From: Chondrus crispus | Taxonomy: Eukaryota; Rhodophyta; Florideophyceae; Gigartinales; Gigartinaceae | Reading direction: 5' to 3' | Assembly (NCBI RefSeq): GCF_000350225.1 | Contig: NW_005179057.1 | Location: 40,413 to 104,412 of the forward strand | DNA length: 64,000 nt | Shown here: in pieces, positions 11,199 to 21,844 of the stretch | Position numbering within the stretch: the stretch's first letter is position 1 | Layout: each line of letters begins with the position of its first letter | Translations under genes and position numbers: made by a program | The notes under the pieces: generated by a model | What the model saw: the letters and a program-made list of their open reading frames with translations, nothing else | Databases searched by the model: none | Told to the model about the DNA's origin: nothing

Positions 11199-11280
11199 AG
11201 CATTTCCGTGGCAAAACTCAATTTTTGTGGACAAGAAAGAAAAGAGAAATATGACTCCGACACAAAAAATAAGTACAGGT

Positions 11281-11340
11281 TGTCACATGGGACACGAGGC
11301 CCAAGATCTGATATCTGCCCGAGTGTCCCGTGTGACGACA
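11281..11340. repeat. Imperfect inverted repeat
   Basis: GTCACATGGGACAC and GTGTCCCGTGTGAC pair at 13 of 14 positions around a ~30-base loop. No gene is attached to it. It may be the core of a small non-autonomous element. Confidence 0.5.
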
Positions 11341-11602
11341 CATTTGGCTCTCGGCTGGCCCCCGAGAAAAGTACAGTATACTCAATAAAATGAAGAAACG
11401 CGCACAGGTCGAAACTAGTGAGTTTACGCCTGAAAAATTGACACAACATCGCACATGATTCTGCAACCAAACACACGTGTCAGATACAGTTCCAGAATTC
11501 CCGCACACGGAACCCGGCGAGTTGCTGAAATGGGAGCTTTGTGTGAAGCCAAAACTGCAATGACTTTCTGACTTCCCGCCATTTTGATCGACTTATCTGC
11601 AC

Positions 11603-11647
11603 CACATCTGCTGAACAGCGCCTCTGCGGCACTGTTCAGCAGATGTG
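11603..11647. repeat. Perfect 16-bp inverted repeat (hairpin)
   Basis: CACATCTGCTGAACAG (11603-11618) and its exact reverse complement (11632-11647) around a 13-base loop. It lies left of the Harbinger-like element and could be part of its end, but I cannot find a partner on the far side. Confidence 0.75.
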
Positions 11648-11922
11648 TTCCAGATCCCTCGACAAGCTGTGCCGTAACCAGCCCAGTCATGGAGCTCCCT
11701 CCCGTCTTCCAGCCATCACCAACATCACAAGCGGAACCAAACCCCTTAAATGCTCCCCTGGACCTACCTCCACCGGCCCTGCACTCACCCGTTGTAGCAG
11801 TCCGAAAATGAAGCACAGGACGAAAGTACAAATTTAACAAACAGGATGATTTGCTTCTTCTGCGCGAAGTTTGTGCATCAAAAGCCCATATATCCCCGAG
11901 CGGGGAGACAAAATAACGGTTC

Positions 11923-12560
11923 GAAATCGTAGCTGTGGAGGCAAATCAGACGCAAAAGATTTCGTTTGAGCTGACCTGGAAGTCGGCGCAAGATCAGTAC
12001 AAGCGTCTACAAGCTCGTTTTGATACTCAATATCGCACTGAGGAATTAATGAGCGGCGTTGGAGGAGAACAAGGGGAAATGGAAGAGCTCCTTCAGAAAT
12101 GCGGGATGCCCGGCAAGATTTATTGAGTAGGAAAGAGGAGCGCCGTACTGCTGCATTGGAGTGAGAGGCCGAAAAAGAGCGACTCGGTGCGGCTATTCGA
12201 CAACACGCGAACAAGCGTATTTTCTCTTCATCTGAGGAGACAGTTGAAGAAGACTCAACACCTACGTTGTCGTCCTCCAGCAGGAGGACACCACGCAGCA
12301 AAAAGGCGTGTATACAGATAGATCCCTTCAAAGACGACATTTTGATATTTACTCAGGCGCTTGAGAAAGGAGATAAAGCACAAACCGAAATGCAAAATGA
12401 AAGATTTATGCTTGAAAAAGACGTTTGGCGTTCGAGATAGAAGAGCGGGCTAAATCGAGAAGAGCTTAGGCGTCAGAGGGATGAGGACAGAAAACTGGAA
12501 TTAGAGAAACATAGATTGCTTTTGCAAGCTTTTGTGAAGATCAGTGGCACTGGGAGCTAA
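11923..12560 (+). pseudogene. Myb/SANT-like protein of a Harbinger-type transposon (broken)
   Basis: The first segment (to 12126) has WKSAQDQYKRLQARFD and then EELMSGVGGEQGEMEELL, the pattern of the Myb-like partner proteins of PIF/Harbinger elements. A frame change near 12100 leads into a charged, coiled-coil-like stretch with a serine-rich middle (SSSEETVEEDS), ending near 12560 after another frame break near 12430. The accessory protein normally helps the transposase reach the nucleus and bind transposon ends. Here it converges on a matching transposase at 12557-13613, and the two 3' ends meet. Confidence 0.62.
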
Positions 12561-13613
12561 GCGTGAACTCTAGAATTAATAAACTCTTGTACTGTAGGAG
12601 GCTCACAATGAAAGTATCTTGATAATTGATTCCCATAGAAGCAAGTCTGAAAGTTCAGCAAAAGAAGCGATCCACGATATAGAGCACCAACTGGCGCTTG
12701 CATTATGCGTAATTTTCTTTTGAAGTCCATGGTTGTCCGGTATAACCTAGCTTCTTTGAAGATCAATTCAACAGTTACCCTGACTGTAGACATAGCCACA
12801 TTAAAAGACGGCCGGTCTGGAGATAAAGAAGAGCCCTGAAACGGCGTGTCTAGATACCAACGGCGACTGTATTCGCTATCGCCATATATACAGAAATGCG
12901 TACCGTCTTCTACCTGTAAGCAATTTGGCAGCTGCACCTCAAGCCTTGAGCGTTTATATAGCGTCCAATCATGTTTTCTCCACTCTAGCAGTCCGTAAAC
13001 ATGTAATAACATACCGTCTGGCGTCAACACGGCCTGATATTTAAGGGCATGTTTTCTTTTATGTCCATTATACAGTACATGCTGATATCTGCTATCACTA
13101 GGTCTAGACACCCCGATCACCGTACCATCTATAAAAGCAACACAGTTGCTCAGGGCATTGCTTTTTCAGAATATACAATCAGCAAAGTAGGGTAATTTGG
13201 CTTGTAAGTAAGACGCATTCAATGGGGAGATGATAAGATGCTCATGTGTTTCCAAAAATTCCTCGAGCATCTCCCAGAACATTTCCCATAGAGGGGAAGC
13301 GCTCTTTCTGAACAACTCTTCAACTTCTCGCCATCTGAAGGGGCACGCCATACGCCTTAGTAAAATACATGTCGCGAGAAATGGCGAGACCCCAAACCGA
13401 TTCCGCGCAGTGCATGTCTGCTCCTCCGGCCACCCCGCGATTGAGAGAGATGAACAATGTGTTTTTCTCAAACCGAAACGGCGATAAGCAGTCCTCACAT
13501 GAAAAACGATTAAAATTGAACGAGAAACTTGCAGTTGAAATGCGGTTGCGGCGTAGAAGCTGTGCGGTAAAGTTGTTTCTGTGGGACGTGTATATCTGCA
13601 AGGCTGCTGTCAA
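12557..13613 (-). pseudogene. PIF/Harbinger-like transposase (broken)
   Basis: A DDE_Tnp_4-type nuclease. The N-terminal half reads on the minus strand from about 13613 with a frameshift near 13485, through a block ending near 13166. A stop and frame break near 13165 separate it from the catalytic half, which includes FIDGTVIGVSRP (first Asp, about 13125), YGDSEYSRRWYL (second Asp, about 12885) and VRVTVELIFKE (Glu, about 12770). It ends at 12557, back to back with the Myb-like gene. The pairing and convergent layout make this one decayed two-gene transposon. Confidence 0.78.
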
Positions 13614-13773
13614 GGCGAGTGAGGTCCGATCGGGGTTGTTCCCCGACAGCGAAGAAGTCTAATTATGACCAGACGCCACCGTGCCACCTGCGCTTGACTT
13701 TTCGACAACGTCTGATCGCAAAGCCGAGCTCTTGATCGGATTGGCATCTCCATCGCACAGTGAAGGGTATGGA

Positions 13774-13888
13774 GACAAAGTCTGGGGAGGGAAGGTCTAG
13801 AAAATAGGGAGGGAAGGTCTGAGGAAGAGGGAGAAAAGCTCTGCGGAAGACGAAGGAAAGGTCTGCGGAAGAGGGAGGGAAGGTTTGT
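13774..13888. repeat. Purine-rich short tandem repeats
   Basis: Several imperfect copies of a ~20-bp unit around AGGGAGGGAAGGTCTG and GCGGAAGAGGGAGG follow one another. The stretch is almost purely A/G on the plus strand. No gene is associated. Confidence 0.6.
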
Positions 13889-14063
13889 ATTACTCCCGTG
13901 CGTCTGTGTGTTGGTCAAGCGTAAACAGAACCCTTCCGCACGTGTGCGATAAGAGCTGCTTACACGTGTGCGTGTATTGAGACAGGGCATGCAGAATGTC
14001 GTGACACCGTTGTCTCACATTTCTTCAAGCATAATTCCAGAACTGTCTCCGTCGAGATTGCAT

Positions 14064-14180
14064 GCACCTGCGATATCAGGTAAATATCGAACGTGCCCTA
14101 CGGCACCTGTGATATTGGCGTCGATATCGAAGGTCGCCATAGGGCACCTGCGATATCAACGCTGTTATACGGGGCACCAT
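14064..14180. repeat. Tandem ~40-bp repeats
   Basis: GCACCTGCGATATC-type units begin at 14064, 14103 and 14144, with periods of 39 and 41 bp, each holding further GATATCGA or ATATCGAA motifs and ending in a GCCCTA or CCATAG block. About two and a half copies. No coding potential. Confidence 0.6.
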
Positions 14181-14591
14181 CCATTACAGTAGTGTTCTGG
14201 AAGACTGGGAGAACTGGGCATGATCCTCAATATCACTACACATACAGGAGCTTATGCGTTGCGTATCGCGACATACTGTGTGTCGCGCTGGCACTGTCGC
14301 ACTGTGCTGATATAGCATGTTATCCCCTATGGGATAATTTACCATCTTTTTGTCAGCCGTGAGACAATTTCCAGAGGCTCCCACTACTACCGTCTCCGAA
14401 AAGTGTGCATTTTGGGGTTTTGCACAGGGCGGTGCGAAAGGGTCACTTTGTCAAGAAAGCATTATTAATGGAGAATTTTTCTTACGTGCCCCTTCCATTT
14501 TGGATTTTTCCTTATATACCCCTTTTCATGAGACCCATTTCTTAGGAGCGCCAGATTTAGTACGTGAGGAGGTGAAAAGGGCGTAGCGAAA

Positions 14592-15131
14592 ATGAGTTCG
14601 ATCGAAGGGAGCATGTTCTTTGACAAGCACAGCATCTTGATGGAATCCTTGGCCATTTGCGCCTCCGTGGGCCGATCTCACAAGGTAAAAAAGGCCCACT
14701 CTAGGCGCCTGTGTATGCAGTGCCCCTCAGGAGTGCTCATACATCATGAACGCCCAACCAAACCGCATGGCAAACAATGGCTTGTGAACAGTGGAGTCGC
14801 AGCGCCTCAACGAAAGTCGCGTTGCGCCGCATGTGGTCAAGTTGGGCACTACGCTACAATTTGCGAAGCCCAGATGCTGTGTACCTCAACCGGAAAGTCG
14901 GTCGGAAGTGAAGTGAAGAAAGGGTTAAAGGGGGGTTGCCGGTGTTGTTGGACAGTGACAAAAAAGTCGGACATGCTAAATATTTGTAAAAACATCTCCG
15001 ACACGGGCCAAAGTGCACCACCGCCGCTTAACGGCGCCAGAAAGTGCGCTGTATCTCATAACGACGTGGTTGAATATAAAAGAGAAATATCTCAATCGAT
15101 TCCTCACAGCTTTTTACGTATAGGAGTGTAA
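14592..15131 (+). pseudogene. CCHC zinc-knuckle ORF, probably transposon-derived
   Basis: A 179-residue frame whose only recognisable part is a zinc knuckle near residue 77, CAACGQVGHYATIC, spaced C-x2-C-x4-H-x4-C. Such knuckles are found in retroelement Gag proteins and at the C-terminus of MULE transposases. The sequence before it (KPHGKQWL, APQRKSRC) would fit either. No reverse transcriptase or transposase core lies beside it, so the parent element cannot be named. It may be a fragment rather than a working gene. Confidence 0.4.
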
Positions 15132-16045
15132 CAGCCCGAACACACAAAACAGGCGGACTTTTCAAATTCTCGTCCGGCATCCCACCAACCCATTCCAACT
15201 CAGTGTCAACTCAATTCACTTCAGCATTCCGGTATACACATGAACGCGAACCACTTCCACCTTTCTATACCTGCCCTTCAGCCCCACTTTGGCATCTCGT
15301 GAATGCAAAATGCCGCCTGCTTCGCGTGAACAGCGCATTAAAGCTGCAATGAAAATGGTCACAGATGGCCAGACCTACAGGCAAGCAGCAGAACGCAATC
15401 GAAATTATCATAAGTCGACTCCTGTACGTCGCCTTGTGCTCACGTGTTATGGAGGGACACCTGGAACGAGATATCTCCGTAATTTTCATCACCGCCACAG
15501 GGACAAGGTACTGTTCTCCAGGCCACTGAGGCAGGAAGCCGTTCGATTTCATGCATGTAATAATGACGTTTTAACGACACATTTTGCTCGTCTTGAAATT
15601 TTATTCAAGAGCACAATATCAACGGCTAGGATCTGGAACTGTGGTGAAACAGGCGCAACGCCCGGGCGAGATGCAAATGGAACACGTTTTTATGTCACAA
15701 GAGCAGGTACGCGCGACACCAAAAGCGGACATTTTCTGAGCACAAACAGAGTGACAATGCTTCCAGCAGTGAGCGCGGACGGTGAGATAGGGCAACCTAT
15801 GTTGTTACCTATGTTGTTATTTAAGGCTCCCGGCCTCCGTATCGTTTTGTGGTTCAAAAAGGCACGACAACTGTGCAGATATGCGCTGATTGCCTGCCTC
15901 GAGGGTCAATCGTATCAATGAGGTCTGATGGCGGTGGCGTCGATACGAAAAATTTCTTAGAATAGTGCAGGCATTTATCTCGAACGTCAGGGATCTGACC
16001 AGAGGTGGCTGTAAAGTGTTTCTGACACTAGATGGGAATTGGTTA

Positions 16046-16733
16046 TGTGGGATAACTCCTCTCCGCCTTGGGTTGGGGGAGAGGCGAAGGCTTTAGGGAG
16101 GGAGCACGCGGCGCGGACGCGACACGCTAATTGAACCGATCGGACGAGCTCGCGAAAAGGGAGTGGCTCACTGGCCGGTTACGCGCAGTGGCCCCGTGGT
16201 GCATAAACGGGAGCGACCGGTTACGGGTTAGAAGCCAGCGCACAGATAGACTTACCGAACGTTCGTATATAGGCGAGAAAGGGACGGGGGCGAGCTTGCC
16301 CTAGTTTACTGGTGGGGACGGGTGTCAGCTCTTAACCCCTCAGAGGGACGCCTCGTACCCCTGTCCCCGCACAGTACCTTCTGCATAGTGCGTGCCGGGT
16401 ACTGTACACAATTAAAAGCTAGCGACATAATTACTACTACCGCACGGACGCTGCCACTACACGTGTGCACTACTGTACACGCGTGACGCTTACAGACTAC
16501 TGCACGGACGACACGTGTGCTAACGCGCACACGTAACACGAGTGGACTACAGCACGGACGACACGCGTGCAACTGTAGACGTGCGCCACGCCACGGCCGG
16601 TCGGTAAACTCGCGCGCTCCCTACACGTGGGCACACTGTGCCCACGTGGGCGTGTGGTACCCGCCCACGTGTGTACCGTGCACGGCCGCACGGTTAATAA
16701 CCTCCCCGCGCGCTCGCCGGTTTTTATACTACA
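16046..16733 (-). mobile_element. Solo LTR, family LTR-C (688 bp)
   Basis: The reverse-oriented relative of 8227-8886, from TGTGGGATAAC to TTATACTACA on the plus strand. It has the same internal CACGTG-rich repeated motifs and the same GC-rich blocks. No clear target duplication remains (GGTTA on the left, CGTCA on the right), so the insertion is probably old. Confidence 0.8.
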
Positions 16734-16773
16734 CGTCACACATGTCTCTTGCAGCACTAGAGATGTTGGACTA

Positions 16774-17816
16774 TGTAGTGCAATACGCACCTGAAAAGGG
16801 GGGTGAAAAGAAAGGAAAATATTTGGATATGAAAAGTAGTCCGGGTTGGGGGACACACGTGTGAATAATTGCACAGTTTTAATTTTTAGTTATTTTATTT
16901 TATTTAGTTAATTAGTTGGCGTTAATTTTGCTGACACTAGATTAGATCTAGGATCTAGCGCCGCGAGCTACTGTAGTGGCTCCGGCGGGGCGATATATAC
17001 CTTAGCCCTCTGACCACCAAGTCAGTAAAGGTAACCCGAGGTGCCGGAGTTAGATCTCGCCTTCGTCGAAGACCGCTTCCGTTCACGCGACGCGCTTCCC
17101 TTCTACGCTGTTAACGACATCCTCTATTGCTCGGGGTCCCATTCCTTTTCCTTATCCTTTTACCTTTTCTATCTCTACATCTATTTTTCCCTTAATTGTG
17201 TTCGTTCCATTGGAGTCGGTTGCGACCGATCCGGTGTAGGTGTCTTAGCCATCGGGCAACACGTTGTGTAGCGCTGCTACTGTTTCAAGTTCCGTAGGAA
17301 GTCTGTTGTAACGACGCCTCCGTCGAAGGTCTTACTGTATAAGACAGAGTTGGTACCGCCTACCGCGATCGCGATCGCGCTGGTGAGAGTGTTTTTAGCC
17401 ATCGGACAACACGTCGGTAGTAGCGTTGCTACACGGTTACGATCCCGTCGGGTAGTGCTGAACCAGCCCCCGTCGAGGACCTTGAATTACACAGAAGGTG
17501 CTGAAGACGCTCGTGGAGCATTGGCCTTACAAACGAGCGAACTGCGGTTACATTCTCGTAGACAAGCCCAACCCGCACTCGTCGAGGGCTCAAGTCTTCA
17601 CAAGTCTCTACCACCATTATCCTCCCGGGCGGGGTATCTTTCCTTAACACCCCGTCGGAGTCGAGCTACCGTGGGCCGCAAGCCCACACAAGGGGAAAGG
17701 GAGTCTCGAACGCTCCGTAGCGCGTGCCATCGGCAGTGGTTGTTGCTGTTGCTGTTTTTCTTCTTTTGTTTAACCGTCGGACTGTGTTTGCGGCCTGCCA
17801 GGCACATTGCACTACA
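16774..17816 (+). mobile_element. Solo LTR, family LTR-B (1043 bp), target duplication GACTA
   Basis: Starts TGTAGTGCAATACGC and ends CACATTGCACTACA, flanked by a perfect 5-bp duplication GACTA (16769-16773 and 17817-17821). It matches the 1051-bp LTRs of gypsy-B (58193-59243 and 30997-32047) over most of its length, in the opposite orientation. A TATA-like GATATATACC lies near 16990. It is inserted in a pogo-like transposase relic. Confidence 0.9.
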
Positions 17817-18836
17817 GACTATAATAATGTTATTGTTTATGGGTCACCCGCCCACACATCAGGCAAGACACAACCATTGCACGTGACAATTTCTTCTCCT
17901 TCTCAGGGTGGTTTGAACGACCCTATCAATTTGGCCGTGGAAAAGGATGAACAAAACAACTGGGACACATTTGCATTTTGCAGCATGCCGAGGTATGCCT
18001 ACAAAAAAGCATTTACGAACAGTAATATTATCTCTGCGTTTCGTCGTTCTGGTATATGGCTACTGGATGCGTATCAGCTCCTATCTATTCCACGCCCTCA
18101 GAGCCATATGCACCAAGTGCCGATGTCAGTGGCGGAGCGGGAGCAATTGCTGGAAGTGCGGCAACAAGAAATACGTCATTCAGTTTTAGGTTCTGATGTG
18201 AACCTTAATCATAGTGGTTTCGTTGACACGACTAAGGTCAGATGCTGCCATTGTTTAATGCTATGATTTTAGCACGAGAAAAATACCGCAATGATGAGCG
18301 GCGCAAGCTGACGGAAGCAGAGAAGGCTGCAGAATTGTTTTTGCGGAAAGCTTGTCGCACAGAAAAGGCGCAGACGGAAGCAGTAAACTTTCGTAATGCG
18401 CGATGGACGAAGCGAGCAGAACTTGCTGACATGACAATTAGGGTGCTTCAGAAGCCAGTGAGGGCGCTTCGAGAGCGGAGAGCCATAGCACGTCGTATGG
18501 CAATTTTGAAGAAGCAGAAGACGGTTCGAAATGATTAGCATGATTGAGAAAAGTGACGGGTTCGATGTGGAATCGGTGAGGTGGCGAATAATTTCGTTTA
18601 AAAAAAGGGTTGTGTGAGGAAACTGTGCTTGGATGTCCGATCTTAGTGTAGTACAATTGCATACCACGACCACCCCGGGGAGATGTGAACCGCAATTCCC
18701 AGACATCGCAGTATGATCAGATTATACTCATCTGATGACGCCTTTAACAGTGACAAGTTTGGACATTTTTGCAATAAGGCCTTCAGGGGCCATATTGTAA
18801 AAATGTCCAACTGAGCATACAATTGCCCGGGAAGCA

Positions 18837-19857
18837 TTGCCTTGCCTGAAAAAAAAAGAAGGTCCGGTTGACATACCCGGCTTTTTTAATGCAGCTAGAA
18901 CTGAAATGATGCCCCTTGTTTTTATCGGAAAGGCCTTCAAGCGGAGGTGTTTCAATAAGCAATCGGGCCAGCATCTGGGCTTTGATTATCTTGCAAACCA
19001 AAGGGCATGGATGACTACAGAGCTTTTCATGTCATCGCTGAAACGTTTTCATCTTTTACATCTCGCACCAACCCGCAAAGGCGTATAATTATTTTACTAA
19101 ACGACCGTTCTGCTCACGGAAGCGCTGAATCCTTACCCAGGCTATGGAATGTGGATTATCAATTTTTGCCTCCTAATACGACGTGTGAGCTGCAGCTCTT
19201 CTACGCTGGTGTTATTGCCGCAGTAAAGATGCGGTACTGGGTGAAGCAGTATGACTATGCTCTTGATAGCATTGATACAAGGGCGGCGGTTATATACAAA
19301 ATATAAACTTACTGCTACGCAGTTGATACGAGATTGCTGGGATTATACAAGTCCTCAAACTGTGAGGAACTGCTGGCGTCATGCCGATATATTGGGGCCT
19401 CACGTGACGGGCTCGCGGGATTCTACGATAGAAGTTCAAGGGACAAGTGGCAGCACACCGACAGAAGTAGATTTCAATGGAGTTGATGAGGCGTTGTCCG
19501 CTTTGGTATCGCCTCATGTGAGATCGAGAATGGCGCTGGGCAATCTGGTCTCACCTCAGGGCGAAATAACTTTCATGAGGTGGTTGATGTGGCCATTCTC
19601 ACAAACGAGGCAGCAGATATCATAGCCGGACGAAGCCAGGGCGACAATGAAGAGGAGAGCACAAGGGCGTCCTTTCTTAACAGTTTATTGCACCAGAAGA
19701 GTCTGAAGGCGCGTGCCATTGTCCGACAAATTCTTGCAGAAAGAGATTGCATAGATGCAGTGTTTACAACGACGCTTCTTGCTTTTCAGCGCGATATCAG
19801 GTGGGTGCGCTCAAGAACCGCTGGCCATCAGCATATTATAGACCTTTTCCATTAAAA
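18837..19857 (+). pseudogene. Tigger-like pogo transposase fragment
   Basis: The DDE core of a Tigger/jerky-type transposase without its N-terminus. PLVFIGKAFKRRCFN, LGFDYLANQRAWMT and FLPPNTTCELQ line up with the family pattern (PLFIGKS, YRANKKAWMT, FLPPNTTSKLQPLDQG). The second acidic site is in IILLNDRSAH and the third position is changed (LQLFYAG for LQPLDQG). Frame changes near 19020, 19290 and 19590 break it. It ends HQHIIDLFH, which resembles the PCNA-binding PIP-box tail common in pogo elements. Confidence 0.75.
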
Positions 19858-21284
19858 CATTTAGATATCTGCAGTGTCACAATTACGGATCCTCAATGAA
19901 ACAATAGTTAGAAGCTGAAGAAAGACCGTAAGTGAATACATATCCGCCCAACATCAATATTCACTTATCAAGGGATCACTGTGTGGTACTCTCCATTGTT
20001 GCACACTTCAAGAGATGCAATGTGAGATGCCGTAGCAACCAAGCATTGAATTATGATCCTTCTTCCGCAACGGATCAAAATCCTTCAGAAGCGGAATGAG
20101 CGGATCTTCAACCCAAACGGCTCGTTCGCGCCCTCTTCCCGTCCGAGCCTTGATGTACACGTGTTTGAATCCCGCTCTTGTGACCTCGGTTATCTCAATT
20201 GGTATGCCACGGTTGTTCAAACTTCTCAAATAGGACAAAAGTTCTTCTAATCCGCCCAGAGCCTGCTCGCCTTCCCGCTATTGTCCTTTACGCTACCTCG
20301 GAACAGCATGGGGAAGCGACGGACGGCACGCAATGCAGTATGTTTCCCTCCTTCTGCGTTTGTGGAGTCAACCATCCATGTGACAATACAGATACTCCCA
20401 GCATGATTTGGCGCACTTTGTAGTCCTCGGGTCGGCATATGTAGCAAGGGTGTCGCATCCATAGATACCCGGGCGGATTTGTCTCGTTGGCACGAAGGGA
20501 GGCGGATGAGGTCCAGATCAGAGCCGTGAGGAGGGAAAGAGTGTGAGCGTCATGGAGGGGTATCATGGGGACATGGGAGACATTTGCGGGGGTGTGACAG
20601 GTGAATGGCCGACATAGGTTTATTGATGGCAGCTCGATTGAAAGCCCGATGAATAGGCGATGCAGAGCCATCCTTGTTCTGGACTTACACTTCGGTGGTA
20701 TTTTTACGATTTTCCCCAGATGTGTGAAGATAATGAGATTTTTATAGACTTCTATAGACCTTTTACACCTTGGATGTCCTTCGAGAGGTGTTAAATCGGA
20801 CACGAAACGCTTCCCGCGAACGTCTGTGTCTGAGAGACCGTTCCGTTTTGCTTCTTGTTCGTTTCCGCGGCTCCACAAATATTCGTGATTTAATTATTAG
20901 TGTGGTCGGCATTGAAAGCATTTTCAATAAAGAACACGTCACAGTAGATACTATAGACTATACTAATATGTGCATCCACATTATTATCACACCCAGACCA
21001 TTTGAGGTATTCGTGTGTACTGTAGTCAGCACGGGTCGTCCCGTACTGTAGTGCTGTTAGTCATCGCGGCTGAAAATAGGCGTGCGTGCTGCTCTTCATA
21101 CTGTAGAGCAGTGGCTGTAAAGTATTTTATCTATTCCTAAAGGCGATCCGATATTATACTATAAGAAGTATTGAGAAATTACAGAAGGTATGGCATAGGC
21201 AGTGACCTCAGAATTGTATGCCCAGTTCGCATTAGTGCCCAATGTGAGCACTGAATTGTTTGCATAAACAGCTGACAGTGCAAC
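19858..21284. other. Stretch without recognised genes
   Basis: About 1.4 kb. A 76-codon minus-strand frame (20008-20238) has a protein-like composition (RSLNNRGIPIEITEV) but no family I recognise. The longer minus frame at 20288-20878 has no domain character. The segment 20880-21280 is AT-rich with CAGTA/ACTGTA motifs. Probably decayed transposon DNA. Confidence 0.35.
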
Positions 21285-21842
21285 GCTACTGAGTGTACGG
21301 AGCTCCCTTTCCATTAAAGCGTGTTTGCTGCGCGCAATAGCTCCGATGCATGGAAGGTGGGGGTCGAAGGAAGAAGCCCGGCTGGGATCGATGTGTTGTA
21401 GAGTTTATTGAAGGCGGTTGCTCCGCGCGTGCGAGGGTGATTAAGTAACCTGGGTCTGTGGGGCGTAAATGCAATGCTCGCTGAGCGCCTTCTTTACCAT
21501 ATTCTCTTGACCAGGTCTTCAACGGGGACTTTCCCACGTAGTCCGACCAGGATGGGTCACAGTAACAGCGCTACACCTTCGTGTCGTCCGATGGCAACCA
21601 ACACCAACACTAGACTGGTCGAAACCAAAGCCCCATGGAACCAACGCAATATTATAACGGAATAAAATTTTCGACGGAGACGTCGTTGCAACAGTCTCCG
21701 ACGGACGTAATAAACTGTAGCAACGCTACACCTTCGTGTGACCAAATGCAAATTGGAACCAACACCGGATTGGTCGCTACCAGAGTCTGATAGAACCATC
21801 GCAAAGAAAACACCAACGGTGTACAAACACATAAGCCCGATG
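21285..21842 (-). mobile_element. Decayed LTR-B fragment
   Basis: Blocks such as GAGTGTACGGAGCTCCC, AGCCCGGCTGGGATCG and CCTGGGTCTGTGGGGCG line up in order with the middle of the LTR-B copy at 28453-29391. The characteristic TGTAGTGCAAT ends are missing. It abuts a gypsy-A-like relic, but the two belong to different families. Confidence 0.65.
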
Positions 21843-21844
21843 GC

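Larger units (their letters stand above)
15310..18536 (+). pseudogene. Second pogo-like transposase, split by two LTRs
   Basis: The N-terminus (MPPASREQRIKAAMKMVTDG, a psq-like helix) starts at 15310; part of the DNA-binding region seems deleted. The DDE domain is degraded: the first acidic site falls in IWNCGETGA (Asp changed to Gly), and the second is kept in KVFLTLDGNW just before 16046. A solo LTR-C (16046-16733) and a solo LTR-B (16774-17816) then interrupt it, leaving 40 bp of transposase between them. The frame resumes at 17822 with NNVIVYGSPAHTSGKTQPL, where the third Asp is replaced by His. The charged C-terminal part runs to 18536 after a frame change near 18240. It is dead and older than both LTR insertions. 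Confidence 0.75.

Noticed and set aside
13774..14180. CRISPR-like spaced repeats
   Set aside because: Units are irregular and spacers are themselves similar. This is eukaryotic tandem repeat DNA.
8227..16733. The two LTR-C copies as the ends of one retrotransposon
   Set aside because: They are in inverted orientation, and the DNA between them is DNA-transposon sequence without gag or pol.
20288..20878. 196-codon minus-strand frame
   Set aside because: No conserved motif, and its composition looks random.
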